Of a stretch of 64,000 nt of DNA, positions 42,501-57,500 are shown in pieces. The notes beneath the pieces are model-generated. The model worked only from the letters and a program-made list of their open reading frames with translations, was not told the DNA's origin and made no database searches. The stretch's first letter is position 1. Each line of letters starts with the position of its first letter. The stretch covers positions 15,738,131-15,802,130 of the forward strand of contig NC_135168.1 in the NCBI RefSeq assembly GCF_041146795.1, in the 5' to 3' direction. The position numbers and the translations under genes are program-made. The stretch comes from Maylandia zebra. Lineage: Eukaryota; Chordata; Actinopteri; Cichliformes; Cichlidae.

Positions 42501-45500
42501 AATCTCCCACATACAGGCTTCCATCAATACCCCATGCCAGAGCCACCGGTGCCAAGAGCTTGTTGCCTTGGGCCTGCCCATTACAGCTGGGGCACGAGAT
42601 GCTTCGACGCCGTCCATTCCCCATAACAGTGGAAATCACAGGGGGCTGGAGAGAGATAAACTGGTTCTCCCCACTCCCTTTGTAAAGTATGCCTGAAGGG
42701 GAAAAAAAGAACAAAAAAACCCAACAACACTAATTTACAGGATTGAAAATTTAGCCAGACAAATCCAGATAAAACAGAAATATAAAGTAGTTCAAATCTG
42801 CTAAAACAATGTATTTAAAGGAACTGTTCACCATTCTAGGTAACATGCTTGGTGTTAACTACAGAGCTGGAACTAAGAGGTAATTAGCTTGACATAAAGA
42901 CTCACACTTACTTTAAATTAACTTTTAATATTATGTCTAATTAATAAAGAGAAAGAACAGTGGTGGCACTGTGTGTTTTTGTTACTTCAGCTTGCAGCAT
43001 CTTTGCTAAGCTCACTAGACCTAACAAACACCACACATTTCATAATGGTATAAACATAAAGAGAATGTGCAAAGATAATTTTCAAATTCATGATCTAAAG
43101 TACTCTGCATAAGCCATCAGAAAATTATGTTTCAGAACAAACTGCTGTTTATTTTTAACCCTAGAACACTATCGCTGGGTGATTTACACCCGAGAAAATA
43201 GATTTACATGATTTCTCTCTCCTGCAGCTGTTTGCGTGTCGAGGAGCCTGTGCCTTCACCAGGGAAGTCTCAAATGTCCCAGGAATGGGTGGACCAAAGA
43301 CCAGCTTTCCAGAGGCATTATTTTGTTTTAGGAGTTTTATTTTTCATTTTGTTAGACATGGCACAGTTGAAAGTAAAAGAAGACCACTCTAATTTGTCAT
43401 GTGTTGTCATATTTTCATATATTTGATTACTTTTCATTGGTTATATTATATCGGGTAAAAAATCACCCGGCATTAGTGATCGTGTTACTATTTATAGCGC
43501 TAGTGTTCTAGGGTTAAATGAGAGGTAACAAATTATAGTCCAAATGACTGGTTTATTTTATACTGCATAAAACTCAGGCAATCTGATTTAAATAGTTCAG
43601 GGAGTCAAGGCAGCACACGGGGAACTAGCCTTAATCATTGTTTTAACTGATATAACCTAATACTTCAATGCTGGGAAATGCTCTACAGCTGTTTTAGTGG
43701 GTTCCTTGAAACTCTCCGCAAAGCTGAAGTATACATTATGTAAAATAATTTTCTTTTAACTTAACAGGGATCCTGCTCTCCTCTAGTCACAAAGAGGCGG
43801 TAGACATAAATACAGTGCAGTGCACCACCCCCTAATAATAGTGCATTTCACTAAGGACTCACCGTATTTGGTGAGTCACTAAAGATTAATATTTTAACAA
43901 GAGGCAGCTATAACTGGCTTTTAAAGGGTGCTGATATAGTGGGACTCTCTTCAAAGGGGAAAAAAACATCAAAGGGAAGAAGTGCATGCTGGAAGCACTT
44001 AATTATTCACATCCAGCAACTTGTGTGAATTCACACTGCCTCTGTCCTAATTAGTGGATCTATGACACCTCTGAATGGTCGCATGATGTCGTTCTCCCAC
44101 AGCGCTGTACCATAAGCCATCGTAACCCTGGATGTATGGGAAATCAAGTATGCAGCCACGCTGCTTGTCCCTTCTCTGATTAGTTCCTTTCATTGATTTA
44201 ATTGATTGAAGGACAAATTCAAATGAAGGCACGGTCTGGCGAGACTCTGACAGGACGATCTGACCAATCTGTCTTTTGTATCCGAAAGCATTATACATGA
44301 GCCTCTAACAAAGACAAATAGGTCCGTGGGAAGGCTTTACGTGTGACGCCATCAAACACACGACCTTGGGACTTTAATTGAACTGTGATCCATGCGTCTG
44401 CTCACTGAATAAAGCACACAGTGTGATGAAAACACTCAGTGAACTGAAAGGTTTTGGCTGCACCCCGAATCAGAGCCACAAATAACAAATAAACTATGTA
44501 ATCTGACTAGAATTTTAATGTCTGTTTGTGTAATAACTTCCTAACATTCCCAGAAAAGACAAAGACATTTTTAATATCTAAGATGTACCGCAGTGTGTAG
44601 GACGTAGATCAGCTGCAGCGGTACAGCTATTGAGCCAAAAATAAATAAATAAGTAAAGAAAAAGAAGAATGCTAAGGTCGTTTTGGCACGCCACTGTGGT
44701 CCTCTCTTATTTACACTTCCATCACACATTACTGTATACATAAGTCTTACCATAAGCTATAAGTCAGTGTAATGGAATGGATTAAATATACTTATCAATC
44801 ATCCGCTACCCCCCAAACTATCACTTCGCATACCATCGTATATCCTTTTGCTATGATTTTCTCACATACACAATGTCTGCCTCTAACTTAAGAGCAGATT
44901 AAGGTGCAGCTTTCTTCCCTCAAGGGCACTTGGTCATGACACATTACTGCTGATGATTGTTGCAAGGATCAAGCTTGTGAAGTCTCAGCTGGAGAGCTGC
45001 ACTGATGGGAATTTGGCTTCTGACTGTCTACTGCCCCAGGCCGAATAAGGGGACTCCTACAGTGTCCAGACTAAAATGGCTTTAGAGTTCATAAGCATAT
45101 GTCCATAAATATTTCATGCTTTTACTCTACTGTGCTCTGAGTTTGGAAGAAATACTGTAAATAAAAACTTTCTTAGAAATAAGTTCCCGCTCCTGAGACA
45201 AGGAGAGTATACAGTTTCTGCAGCAAGAAAACTTTGCTGAAGTGTAAAGACGAAAAGCGCTCCCTCGACAGATTTTGCAGAGGAGACTCAAAATATAAGT
45301 ATGGCAGCAGAACGGCTCAGCCGTTAGGATTGTGTCTGCTCACTGATTAGTAAACGAATATGTGGAGGCGTGTTTCAAATTCTGGATAGAAGCTGGTGAA
45401 AGAGAAATCACTGTTTCACTTGGCAAAATGGGACAAAAAAAAAAAGCTTTTTTAATTTTTTTTTATAAAGTCTGAGAGTCTGTTATCTCTCTTGCTCCAA

Positions 45501-48500
45501 GATCACTCCAACACTCTTCCATCCAACAAGCAAATAACCATAATGTAATGTAACCGCATGTCACGCAGCATTTACCACATTACTAAACAGTCAGACACAG
45601 TTAGACTCCAGGATTAACACAGAATTTCCCAAATAATAGCAGAAACAGAGAAAACAATCAAAACTATGAATGTGTATAATGATAAATTATAGTGAATGAA
45701 AAGTGGAGAAACCATGAAGGCTATGTTCTCTTACAGAAAATAAAGTGGAAAAATAAGCAGAAGAAGAAGAGGAGTTATTACAGGAATATTTGAGCAAGGA
45801 CCAGAATGTCATCTTTACAAACTTTGCCTTCTGCCCGTATATAGAAATTATAATTCTTCTCTACACACAATACTGTTCCACCTACAAACTGAATTGATTC
45901 TTTCTTTGGACTCATTATAGAAGGTAATAATTTGTTTGATAAAAGGCTCATTTGAGGCATGTAGTGGTAAAAAAAAATTCTTTAATGTCAACATCACAGC
46001 TTTCGAGATGATTAATGGTACAAATGTGAGGCCAAGCCTCTGTACCTGAAAGAAAAAAGAAAAGGAAAAAAAAGAAAAAAAATTGGAGCGCCCTTAGCAA
46101 TGTCACCTTGGTGACACATAGAGAGTACAGAGATTCGTAGGGGAAGCGAGGGAGTGCGTCTTAATTGCACCCTGTCCTTTTCTACTCTCCTTTGCACAGT
46201 GTCATTCTCAGAGATAGCACCGAGGCTCCCACTGATCCTGATTGAGGCTAAAAGTGGGCAGGAAACATCTCGGTGCTTCAAATGCAGCATGTGCGTGAGC
46301 TGTACAGTAAGTATACTCAGAGATACTGAATTGCTGAACCCTGGCTGTGTCCAATAAGAATCAGCTATGTTACCCTAGATAGAGACAAACTGCAGATTGA
46401 GAGGAAGGGCTATCCACTTGTAACGAAGAAAGGAGGGGCAGGAGGACATGACTAAAGCACAGACACCAGCAATTTGCCTTATCTAGTTTGACAGGCACTG
46501 GAGTGGAGGCAGAGACGGAGAGGGCTTTTTGCTTGGGTCTTTTGACACAAACGATGTGATAAAAAGTGCTCAGATGTTAGAAGTAGTGCAAAAATGAAGC
46601 AAGAGTCACAACAAAGACCGATAGCAAATGTCTGGAGCTAAACCGCTGTGCGGCTGCAGAGGACCACCACTTGCTAGCATGTTGGGTGAGGACATTAGTC
46701 AAGGTTTACAGCATTAAAGAATCAATACTGGAGCAGCAATGAAGGCAAACAGTGATATTTGGATTCATCTTCATGCTGACCGAGGATATCGAACTGCATT
46801 CCTTGCCCAAAAACCTACATGAGCTATAAATCTCAAATGTCAAAAAGTAGCTGAATGCGAGACTGAATAATTCAGTTTGTACTGAAAAATTTAAGGGAAT
46901 TCAAGGCAGAAGTAGGTGCCGACTCACTACCTCTGTAAAAACAATTAATGTGAGCGCAAACATAGATATGTTTACAGATTGGCTTTTGACACTTTGATGT
47001 GAACCCTGCATAAACTAGCATGCCAAAGTCGCTAACAAAAACAATTCACAGGCTTACCAAGCACACCGTCTTTGGGGTGAGCTAATAGGATTGGAGCATG
47101 AAACCCTTTCGGCAAATTGATTGCTCCTGTCAGACAGGAATCAATGAGACAAAACAACACGAGTTTGCTATTTTTGAATCTTTTAAATTTAGTCAGTTTA
47201 AATATTTTCAGGGCGCCGTTGTAAAAGGACAAGTGAAAAGTGTGAAAAAGCCTCGGGGAGGCTGCAGCATTTACTGCATAAGAAAACACTCAACACCATC
47301 TGGTTCTTGTTTTATTTCTGTCATCACTGTTTCCATGTACAAAAACAAGCCCGCACATGATGATTTTTCATGCACAGTAACGTTTGATTTTCTGATAAAT
47401 CCAGACACACGGTACAGCTCAATCTAATAAAGGATGCCGCATACATTAGCATATCACACATGCTGCACTTATCTGTTATCACAAATGCATCTCACAACAA
47501 CTCCAACTGTGATGCTGCCACTCTGAAGGCTTTGGAGATGGGTGTGCTATAGTTTGAGACAGGTGGGATGAAACGCATTGCACCAGCAGCAGTCGAGCTA
47601 GAAGCATATTTCAGTGTTCTTTTGCACACTTCACAAACTTCAGGTTCCGGGTGGCTTGACAGATTGGGTTTCTATGTCTGTTCTTTTAATGTTCAACAAA
47701 GAAGCAGGACAAAGTACCATCAAGGATTGAACAAAGAAACTGCTTCTCTGACATGTTTTCCACAAACATTTCTGACAAAACACACATTCGCAATCTCTGA
47801 CTTCTGAGTCGCCTGTTATATATATATGAAGAACACATGGATGATATTACTGTGCAAACCCACTGAGTAGCTGTGGGATGAATAGTTCTGTACCTGCCAG
47901 TTGTGGAGGCAGAAACGAGTTCACAAACATTTCACCTTACAGAAAGCCCTCCTCTGGTAGCCAAAATATCTGGTCACAAAAATAATCTGAGTGGTTCACT
48001 TAAAAGTTTGATGGATCCGGATAAAACGGCACAAGAAAGAACCAGATTTATACTTTAGTGCTGGGTGGTTGCAGAGGCTTTGTAAGGGGGCTCCAAAACT
48101 CATGTGAACCTCCTTACACAACACATCAAAGCTGTGGCGATACAGAGACCTTAAGAAATGTAACTGTTCAGCACATGCTGCATTTTTACATTTTCAAATT
48201 TAGCATTAAAATCACAGACACTCATAAAAACAACTGTTTCTTTTAATTCCCAAACAGCCACACAGATCTTTTAACTGTGTGCTGTTAAATCTATGATCAT
48301 AATTTATAGGTTCAGCCTCACTATAGAGCTACTCAGAGTGTCTTATACACATTTTTTATCATATTGACAAATTCATATTATTTTAAAATAGAGGTCGTGG
48401 CTCTTAGGATCCAAGCCTTTGAAGAATATTGAATGTAAAGCTTTGCATGTGATGGACGATAATACATTTTCATTGTAAAAACACTCAGTCTAATGCACAT

Positions 48501-51500
48501 GATCTAAAGCATCAGTGACAGCCATTACTGACATTCTTTCAACATGATGGAACTCTATGATATATCTGAAAACCAACAAGTGGCCTGATAAAAGCTAAAA
48601 AAAAGGGCTAAAAGTTTTTCTACGCTGTTATTAATTTTCGTTCTGCTCAAACAAAGCTCTGTAAAGAACAATTCATCATAAAAGTTCAATACTTACACCT
48701 GCTAGTGCAGAGTCTGACCTCTGAGTGGGCGATGTTTGTAGAGTGGTACCCATCACTAGCACAGTACGTGCTTACTGATGTTTTGAAGGGATTAATACTG
48801 ATTAGTTTCACCCACCTAGCTGATGAGCATATATAATAAAAAAAACAACCCTGTTCTGCACCAAAAGAATGTACATTTTACTGCAAAAGTGCAATTCATT
48901 TCCTCAAAGCAATTCTGTTTAGTTTAGGTAAAAGAAAGTGATAAAACCTTTACCAAATCTGTAACTTCCTTTCTGAGATGCACTTGTTGCTCGTGGCAAA
49001 ACAAAGGAATCTTATATGAGTTTGTGCTCTGTTAACTATAAAGATCCATTTTTCAAGGGATTTTAAAAATGCTTCATTTTACTTCCAAATGAGCCAAGAT
49101 CAGCTTTCTATGCCAAAAAAACCAAACAAAAATATAAAACCTATTCGAATGAAAACAAAATATGTATTCACCAACTCCACTCTGACAGTGTGAGACTACG
49201 GACTGACCTCGACTATTTTCAAGATGAAAAGGACACAAATTGTGTTGGACAACTGGAACAACGGTTGTGAGCCGAAGTGGGTTTAATGTCAAAACAGCAG
49301 TCTGGCAAACTGACAATGCACTCACTAGCCCGAGGCCCTGAGGCACACTTCCTATAATTGCAGTCATATTACTGCCTCCACAGTAGTAACATACTGAAAC
49401 CCCTTAATAGTGTGCTGGCTGAAATCTCCAGATTATAGAGTGTGACCTCCTGGTACTGTAACCCAGCAGTGACTTTGCTGTAGGTATATTTGATAGTTTC
49501 ATTATGTATGTTTCCCCTTTCTCATAACTGTGCAGCAGCTCGACAAAGACAAACTCATGTCCATTTATTGTACTTGCCGATTAAAGAGAATCTGATTGAT
49601 GACAGAGCAAGAAATTAATTAAGTTTATTGAATTAATGCGAGAATTAAACATGACGCCTGTTCATCAAAAGTGTAAGCCTTCGTGAGCGCCAAAAGGCCG
49701 TCTTCTTCCTAAAATAGCTGAGTGGTGTAGAATCGTTGCAAGCCTTGCACCCTGGTGGCTTACTCGCTGATTTATTCAGTCATTACTGTGAATGATCGGC
49801 CCTTCAAAACTCTCCTCTATTATCTGCAGATGGGATGACGAACCATCTTTCATTTTGATTCAAGTATTTATTGCGGTGATTCGGGGTAAAGACCACCTGC
49901 CTGTAACACAAAGAGGCTACCTATCTCTGCAGACAAACATGCATATTGTATACATGTTTATTTCTTACCATTCTGAATGTCCAATATGTGGTGTTTGTCT
50001 AACATCCACCCGCCCATGTTGGAGGCATCCAGTTCATAGCCTTGTAACACCGCTGTCCTCTTTTCCCAGAGCACCACATCAAGACAGGACTCGTATTCAT
50101 ATCCCACTGACACTGAAAGTAATGACAGCAGACGCCTGTGGTGAGCAAGGTTACAACCTCCTTATAAGATACTTATAGCAGCAATGAGGCTTGTAGCTTA
50201 TAAGACATTCAGTACATGTCGTCGCCATTTCTTGTATTTCCTGGTTCTGCCTTCTCTTTGGCTGTTTAATTTTCTCCAGCTGGGATGAGTTTAGAAGGCC
50301 CATGGGGTTTCTGTGTCTTGCCTGCACTGTTTGGAGTTTATGTATTCTCCTCTCATTTGTCTGTTTTATCTTGTGTAAATGCAAATAAACCACAATTCCA
50401 AATAATCAAAATATAAGGTGGCAAGAAATATTGAAATGATCAAAGTTCAGATGGAGCACATTTTAGGAAAAATCACAAATGCTGCAAAATTCTCTGAACT
50501 CTCAGTTCATGTTGAGCTTTGAAAATTTTATCAGTAAACTGCGATGATGCAAGTGCTACTAGATGTAAGTCTGTACCCCACCAGTATATAAATAAGTATG
50601 TTCAGTTAACCAGTTATAATATAAAATAATCAAAATATAAGGTGGCAAGAAATATTGAAATGATCAAAGTTCAGATGGAGCACATTTTAGGAAAAATCAC
50701 AAATGCTGCAAAATTCTCTGAACTCTCAGTTCATGTTGAGCTTTGAAAATTTTATCAGTAAACTGCGATGATGCAAGTGCTACTAGATGTAAGTCTGTAC
50801 CCCACCAGTATATAAATAAGTATGTTCAGTTAACCAGTTATAATATAAAATAATCAAAATATTCTGCATGAAAAGATTCTGTCACTTTATTTTTTCATCA
50901 GTATTTCTGACTATTGACCCTTGGCTGTTTTTCCCCCTTTTTTTCCAGGCCTCTGCCTCAGAGGCAATATTTCAGTAAGTGCACAGCTGCTGAAATATCA
51001 TACATGCAAAACAAAGAAGTCAGCAAAAGAGCAATGGCCTTCAAAAATGCAGCACAGGGGGATTTCAGGATTTCACACCACCTGCTAAATCTTTATTGCA
51101 CATGATAACAAAAGCAGTCCCCAGCTAAATAACCCTCAATTTAAAAAAAGTAAAATCAATCTTTAAAAGTTCAACTAAGGTTCACTGCCTGAAGGTAGCA
51201 CAAGTATCTGGCGGTGAACTTATGCTTACACAACATCTTCAGTAGGCAGCTTCACAGCAGGAACTCACCCACAGCCTCCGCCAGGCCAAAGACCTTCTGA
51301 TTGTAGGCGTCTGTTTTATCCCAGATGAAAGTGTAAGAAAGGTCGGGGAAGGCAGGAAAAGACTTCTGGAACTGACGGCCCATGATGGCCACCATCAGGT
51401 GGACTTTCATCAGGCCAAAGGGGAGACGGTCCTGGGTCAGGAGCACCTTGAGGATGGGCTTGTAGCCAGCTGCCCTGGAGCTCAGGTAGACCAGGTTGAG

Positions 51501-54500
51501 GTCACTGCCTGGTATGGCCACTTGCTCATGAAGGACCTAAGATTTAATTAGCAGTCAGACCAGTGCCAAAGCCACAGCATGGAGTAGACTTAAGTAACAG
51601 AGTTAATAGGAGCAACAAACGTATGTATTTAATGACAATAAGTTCAAATGCAGGATAACATACATACAATTTATTATCCAGGTCACATTAAAACGAATTT
51701 CATCTCAGAAAAACCTTGTTTGTTGCTAGAAATACATACATTTTATTCTAAGCAGTCAAACATTATGAACTTTTTAGGAAGCCAAACTATTTAAAGAAGA
51801 GTTTTTACTTATGCCAGCCACAAACTGCAATCTTCTAAATGCAAATTGAGCTCCACAGGCAGTAAATGAATTCTTCATTATTAAAAGTCTCAGGGAAAAA
51901 AAAATATTTGAACATCTCAACTAATAATTGACAGAAGTCATTCTTATTTTTTTCGTTTTCGTCCTGGTTGCCTCACATACCGACACTATACTTATGTTGA
52001 AGCATGTCCAATGATTTTGATTTCATCCCTCTGATGTAACACAGACAGAATTTGTTCCAAACAGTAAAAACAGCAAAAGCTGCAAAGTCAACTTCTACAT
52101 TTAGGGATTTACAACATAGATTTGGGCCAAATGGAAACAAACCAAATCCTGAGGCATGTAACCTCCATGCAATGTACCCTTAGAATTTATCAGTGTTGCT
52201 ATGAGACAATTTATGGCTTAGTGGAGATGCCTCGGTTCAATCAAAGCCCAAAGGCATCGTGTAAGGCAAATCTGTTTTAAAAAAGAGTTTAAAAAACGCA
52301 GTTTAAAAAAGGGAAGAAAGCCATGGTGAAAGGAAGATAACAGCATTATTGTTACTCTGTGCTTGTGTATTTTCAGCATTGCTGTCTGTAATACTGGACT
52401 CAAACACAGGTCATTCAAAACAATGCGTCATACCAATAAATCTAGGACTGACCACCATCCAATGCCCCTCTATGACATGGATCTCACCTGGGTTTCTGGG
52501 ATGATAGGACTGTCCTCTGGGGAGGTCTTGTAAAGAGTGGAAAGGGGTGTGGCCAGGATGACGGGGTTGGGCCTGACTAGGCCCGTCAGGTAACAGCTGG
52601 GGATGTCGTTCTCTTCCCGCTTCATCACCACCGTGTCCATCACATGAAAGACGTTCCAGGGCAGCCACACTGTTCGGTGCAATGTGGGGAAGGGAGCTCG
52701 TTCGTAGCTCAGCGTCAGTGATGCTCCACCGTTGGCCAAGAGGTCAAACCTTCGAATGTTGGAAGGAAATAGAAGCGTACGAATTTTAATGCTTAAATAG
52801 AAACAGCAACTGAATAACCTGCACTTATTATGTAAAAATACTGAAATCATCTTCTGCAGTAAAATCTTTAGAGGTTTCTTTTACATCTTTGAACTTAATT
52901 TTCATTATTTTGACTCTCATTTCCATTCGTTACAATAGAACTATATACTATACATGTTTCTTAGCTGTCAAAAAGACAACCATTAAACATGATACGTTGA
53001 AAACAAGTCAAATACTTCATCATAACATCCAAACACCTTTATTTTTTATGTAAAGCCAAAAGAATATTTGCAATAATCAGTTATTTTACCAAAGGAATCG
53101 AGACTAAGTAACTGACCTTTCATTAGCAGCATTAGCACATTTCCAGATTTAATCACCACCATCGCCTTGGATTTGTTTTTTATTAATGACTAATGATGGC
53201 GAAAACTTAGACTGATATAATTTTGAAATGTCTCCTCAAGTTCAAAGTAGCAAAGTAAATATTTATGTTAAGGCTGATAATCCCTTTTTCAAAGGCAGTT
53301 TTCCCTATCAAAGTGATCCCTCTGTTCAGTCTCCATATAATATTATTATTCACTGAATCTAATTTATGACTTCTGTTCACTCAGCGTGGTGTTAGAAGAC
53401 ACTTTATGGTTGAATTTGGTTCAGAGTTCTGGGAGTTTTCACTGGTGAACTGGTTTAATTAGTACAACATTACTCAGGGAAAAGTTACTGGTTTGGAAAT
53501 GAAGGGCGAGTCTTTGAAGTGCTGCTCTATATATTCAGCGTGCTCCACTACCCAGGGGGTAAAGCATCTGCGTAGTGACATTGTATGTATCCACATCCAC
53601 AAAGGCACACACACACACACACACGGAGATTTGAATACTCGCACATCTCATGTACGCACCCGGACCCGTGCACACGCACACGCAGCGACAACCAAGCTGT
53701 GCAGCTGACCTAAAACAGCTTCCTTCTCAAGCTCTTTCCACTTTGGGCAGTGGGGAGCTCACAGCTGCAAGAGGCCAGGCTTTGATGCTGCTCCCCCCCT
53801 TCTTAACACACTGAGCGGATCTGTTGGCTAACCAAGTGTGATTATCCCCGACCATTTATCACGCTCCTTGTCAGAAGAGTTACAGGGCGGAATATCTGAA
53901 GAAATCAGCTAATCCTCGGCTATCTGGGGACCCAAGGATTGTGATTCATAACAACAGCTGTACAATTCTCTGCCACTCAATAAGCCTTTTATTCCACATT
54001 GGCAGCACATAAACATGGTTTCTATCTGTTGAATTCGAACGAAGGCTCGGTTCATAATCTCTGACGACCATGTGCGAAATGAAGCTCCTACCTGAGCTGA
54101 ACGCTCGCTGTAAAATGTGTGACATACGTTTGTCTTGTATGTATTTGCACTCCCATTATTAATAGCCAGTCTGTGGTAATAGCACGAGAAGGTCAGGCAG
54201 TAATCCCATGTTTTACTACACTGCGGGCAGATTGATTCTACCCTTGCTGATTCAATGCATTTTAAACAGCCTGGTTCAAAATGGCCTCCACCACTGTGAC
54301 ATTTGCATGAGGAATTGTTCTAGGGCACAATGTGCTGCTGTTTCGATTTGTTTTGAGCACATTTTGGATAACTGCCAGGACAATTCCTCCTCTGCTGGAC
54401 AGCCTTTTTTTCTTGGATTTTTCCACACGAGTCTGGGGACAGCAGGACATGCTACAAATATATTTTCGCCAGGGCAAAGGTTAAAACCCAAGACTGAGCT

Positions 54501-57500
54501 GGCTGGGTGTCTGCTTGTACACTTGTTGATCGTTGTGTAAAGATGACTGTGTTTTCCGTTGTATGCCCCTAATGATGCACGTGAGCAGGGGAAACTAACT
54601 TACATGCCATCTTGCCGTGTGATAGTATAGCCGTACTCTGAGTAGTGCAGAAAAGACACGTTGACTCCAATCAGCGGTGTCCCATCTCCCGTTAGGACCT
54701 GACCCCGGATGACTGATGCCAGGCTGTGAGGGCAAACAAACACAGAAAGAGCTGAGTAAACAAACAATGCCAGCCGGTGTCAACAAGCATCCACCGCATC
54801 AGCACTGCTCACAACTGTCATCCCCTTGCCCGAGGCATGAGCTAAGAGGTATGACTTACTGATTGTTAAGAACACACACACGTCAGTGGTCGTTACTCAT
54901 GAAAACGGCACCTAACAGAGCCACTCTCTGTGTCTGTTTACTGCTTTTAAGGACCCATAAATCAGTCGGTTGAGGGCTTCTTGTTAAGATTTTGCAGCGT
55001 CTTGCACTCGTATTGCAGCATTTATATTCCACAAGAATGCAAATATAGATTTTTTTCATGCATTTAATGCGCAATATAAAAATAGGTGCTGTTATGACAA
55101 GACACAACTGAACACACTACGTATAGCTGTAAGGGCATTTCAATTTGTGAGGCCATTGCAGAAAACTGTGGGAATAAAGTGTAAACACACAGCATCTTCT
55201 CTAGCCAACAACATTCACAGTTAAATTATCAGTCTCCTCAGTAAAGTCAACTCGGTAAATGAAGTGTACAATACACCCAGCAGTGAGGCTATCAAATGAG
55301 ATTCACGAGTGAAATATTCACAGTATTGTTATCTGACCTTGCTGAATTTGGAATTTCCCCTAAATTGTATTTGAAGAGGGTGTGATCCAAGTGTGATTAT
55401 TCCAGCAAGTGCTGTTGCTTCTGAAAAAGAGCCTTTTGTCAGTGTCATACTGAAGTCTTGCGTTCGCTAGCGTGATAAATGTCTGTAGTAATACTTGTGA
55501 TGAAAGATAATATATCAACAAGAATTGTGTTGGAATGAGCTCTTCAGCTCAGTTACAGACATCCTCTTGATGTGAGAAGTTGCAAAGCCAGGCAAGTGAC
55601 GTGTCAAAAGGCACTTTATAGGAATTCAGAACAACAAAATTCAATGCTCGAGGCAAACTGTCACAAATGGAAAAAAATGAAGGGTTTTGAAAAAGAAAAG
55701 CAGTTCTACAACACAACAGAATCGCCACAGCGATTTTTTACAAGGTGAAGCCATAAGTACTCTAGATGTGAAAGGAAAAATGCAGTTGGAATACAGAACA
55801 CATACAGTGTTAGGCAGTGACGAGTCAAAAGCGGAGGCTTTTGCTCATTTAAAGTCTGTGGGCAACAATGTGTGTATACGTTTGGTTCAAAAAGAAGAAA
55901 AGAGAATTTTTGAACACACTATGTCTATGTTTCCAACACAACAATGTGTTGGAAACATAAATCTGTCACCAGATGTTCACATATGGTGGCAGATTTATAA
56001 TTTATGTAGTTCACCCTCTACCGCTGGTCAAACTGTAATGTTACTGGAGCAAATGGCAGCGGCAGTGGTGGTTATAGTGTTGGGTGGGGATGGGGTGTTA
56101 AATGCTTCACTTTAGGGTACCTCTGTGGTAGTTAGTCTGGCATGGGGGAGCATTACTCATTTAGTTTCCCCAACTCAGATTTTCCCTGCTGGTAAATGGA
56201 TTTGCTTCTGGTCAATAGGTTCAGCACCTCTAGCAGTTCATTCCCTGTTTTCCCCTAAAAAAAAGGCATTTTCTTGTGCATTTCTGCTTTGTAAATCACA
56301 AACACGGAATATTCATACATAATTTAAAGCATCAGATATCCTCATCCTCTGCCATTATTCATCACGACTGCTGGGCCTGCAGGTAGAACTTGTCAAACAC
56401 TAATCTTTATTTTTATATTCTTAAGTGCGAAGCGATTTGTTAAGGTAGTCCTCTGTTTGAAGGTACAGTTAAAGGGAAAGACAAAACTATATTTCTCCAT
56501 CAACATTTAGCTGTTCCAATTTCTCAGCCGTGGAGCAGAATTTTAAAAGCGTTCCCTCTGCATTTTTCACCGGTGGGCAAAAAATGTTCTATTTTGCCAC
56601 TTTATCTCCGGGTCATTACGTATATGAGAGTGAGAGCGTGTGTGCGAGAGAGAGCGAGAAAGAAAGATGATCAACAGCTTTAGCCTCTCATTTCCCTCCC
56701 GCTCCATGTCTGGTACAACCATCTCCCATCGTTTATTTACTGGCTCAAAGAACAAGGCCACTTAAGAGCCACAGCGAAGGTTCCCTCTTCCTTCCCTGTG
56801 ACTCTATTAATCTTTTGAGAGGCAGACGGATGATACAAGAACTGAACCACCAAACAAACGCAAAGTCGCACCACCTGCTGAAACCCCAGAAATGAATCAT
56901 ATAATTCATGCATTCTTATCTGTCATTGTGCCAGACTGGCGGTAGAAAAACAACGTCTCAAAACCCAGCGGGAGACTTGTGTGGGGACATGTGATATGGC
57001 TGGGGAACTATTGTGCAGGGGAGAGGGTTGGGGGGATGGGGGGGGGGCACTACACCACAACACATGTTTTATTCTCTGTGCTATACGAGGGACAACTTTA
57101 CTGCTGAGTTCTGAAACCTGACCACACACTGAAATCGGCTGCCTTTCTCTGGGCTAACACAATGACTTCTTAAAAATAGAAGGACATGAATGACCTCTAG
57201 CTGTGTCTCATTTCTCTACCTTTAAACATCAGATACTCTACGGCTTGGCATAACAGTCACTACCGTCGCTGAAAGTCTTCTCTTCTGGCATTGTTCCAGT
57301 GCTTCAGAGACTCTCATAATGTATACTCTGCAAAGGCAGTGGATAAATTATTCACGCTATAACCTCAAATGAATTAAAAAACAAAAAGGGGTCTCCAAAC
57401 AAACCCTGTCACTACTAAATTCTACTTCATTATATGACTCTTTCAAAATGTACTTCATGTATGCAGTATTTGCCATGTAGCGATAAGATTTAAAAAAAGG

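Noticed and set aside
44047..44298. Minus-strand 83-codon frame considered as a missing tenm3 exon
   Set aside because: No teneurin motif. The true exon in this interval is 49969-50112, and flanking exons already join in frame.
53607..53690. Short CA-rich tract with a Thr-His frame
   Set aside because: A small simple repeat with scattered CA/CG units; no gene or unusual structure.
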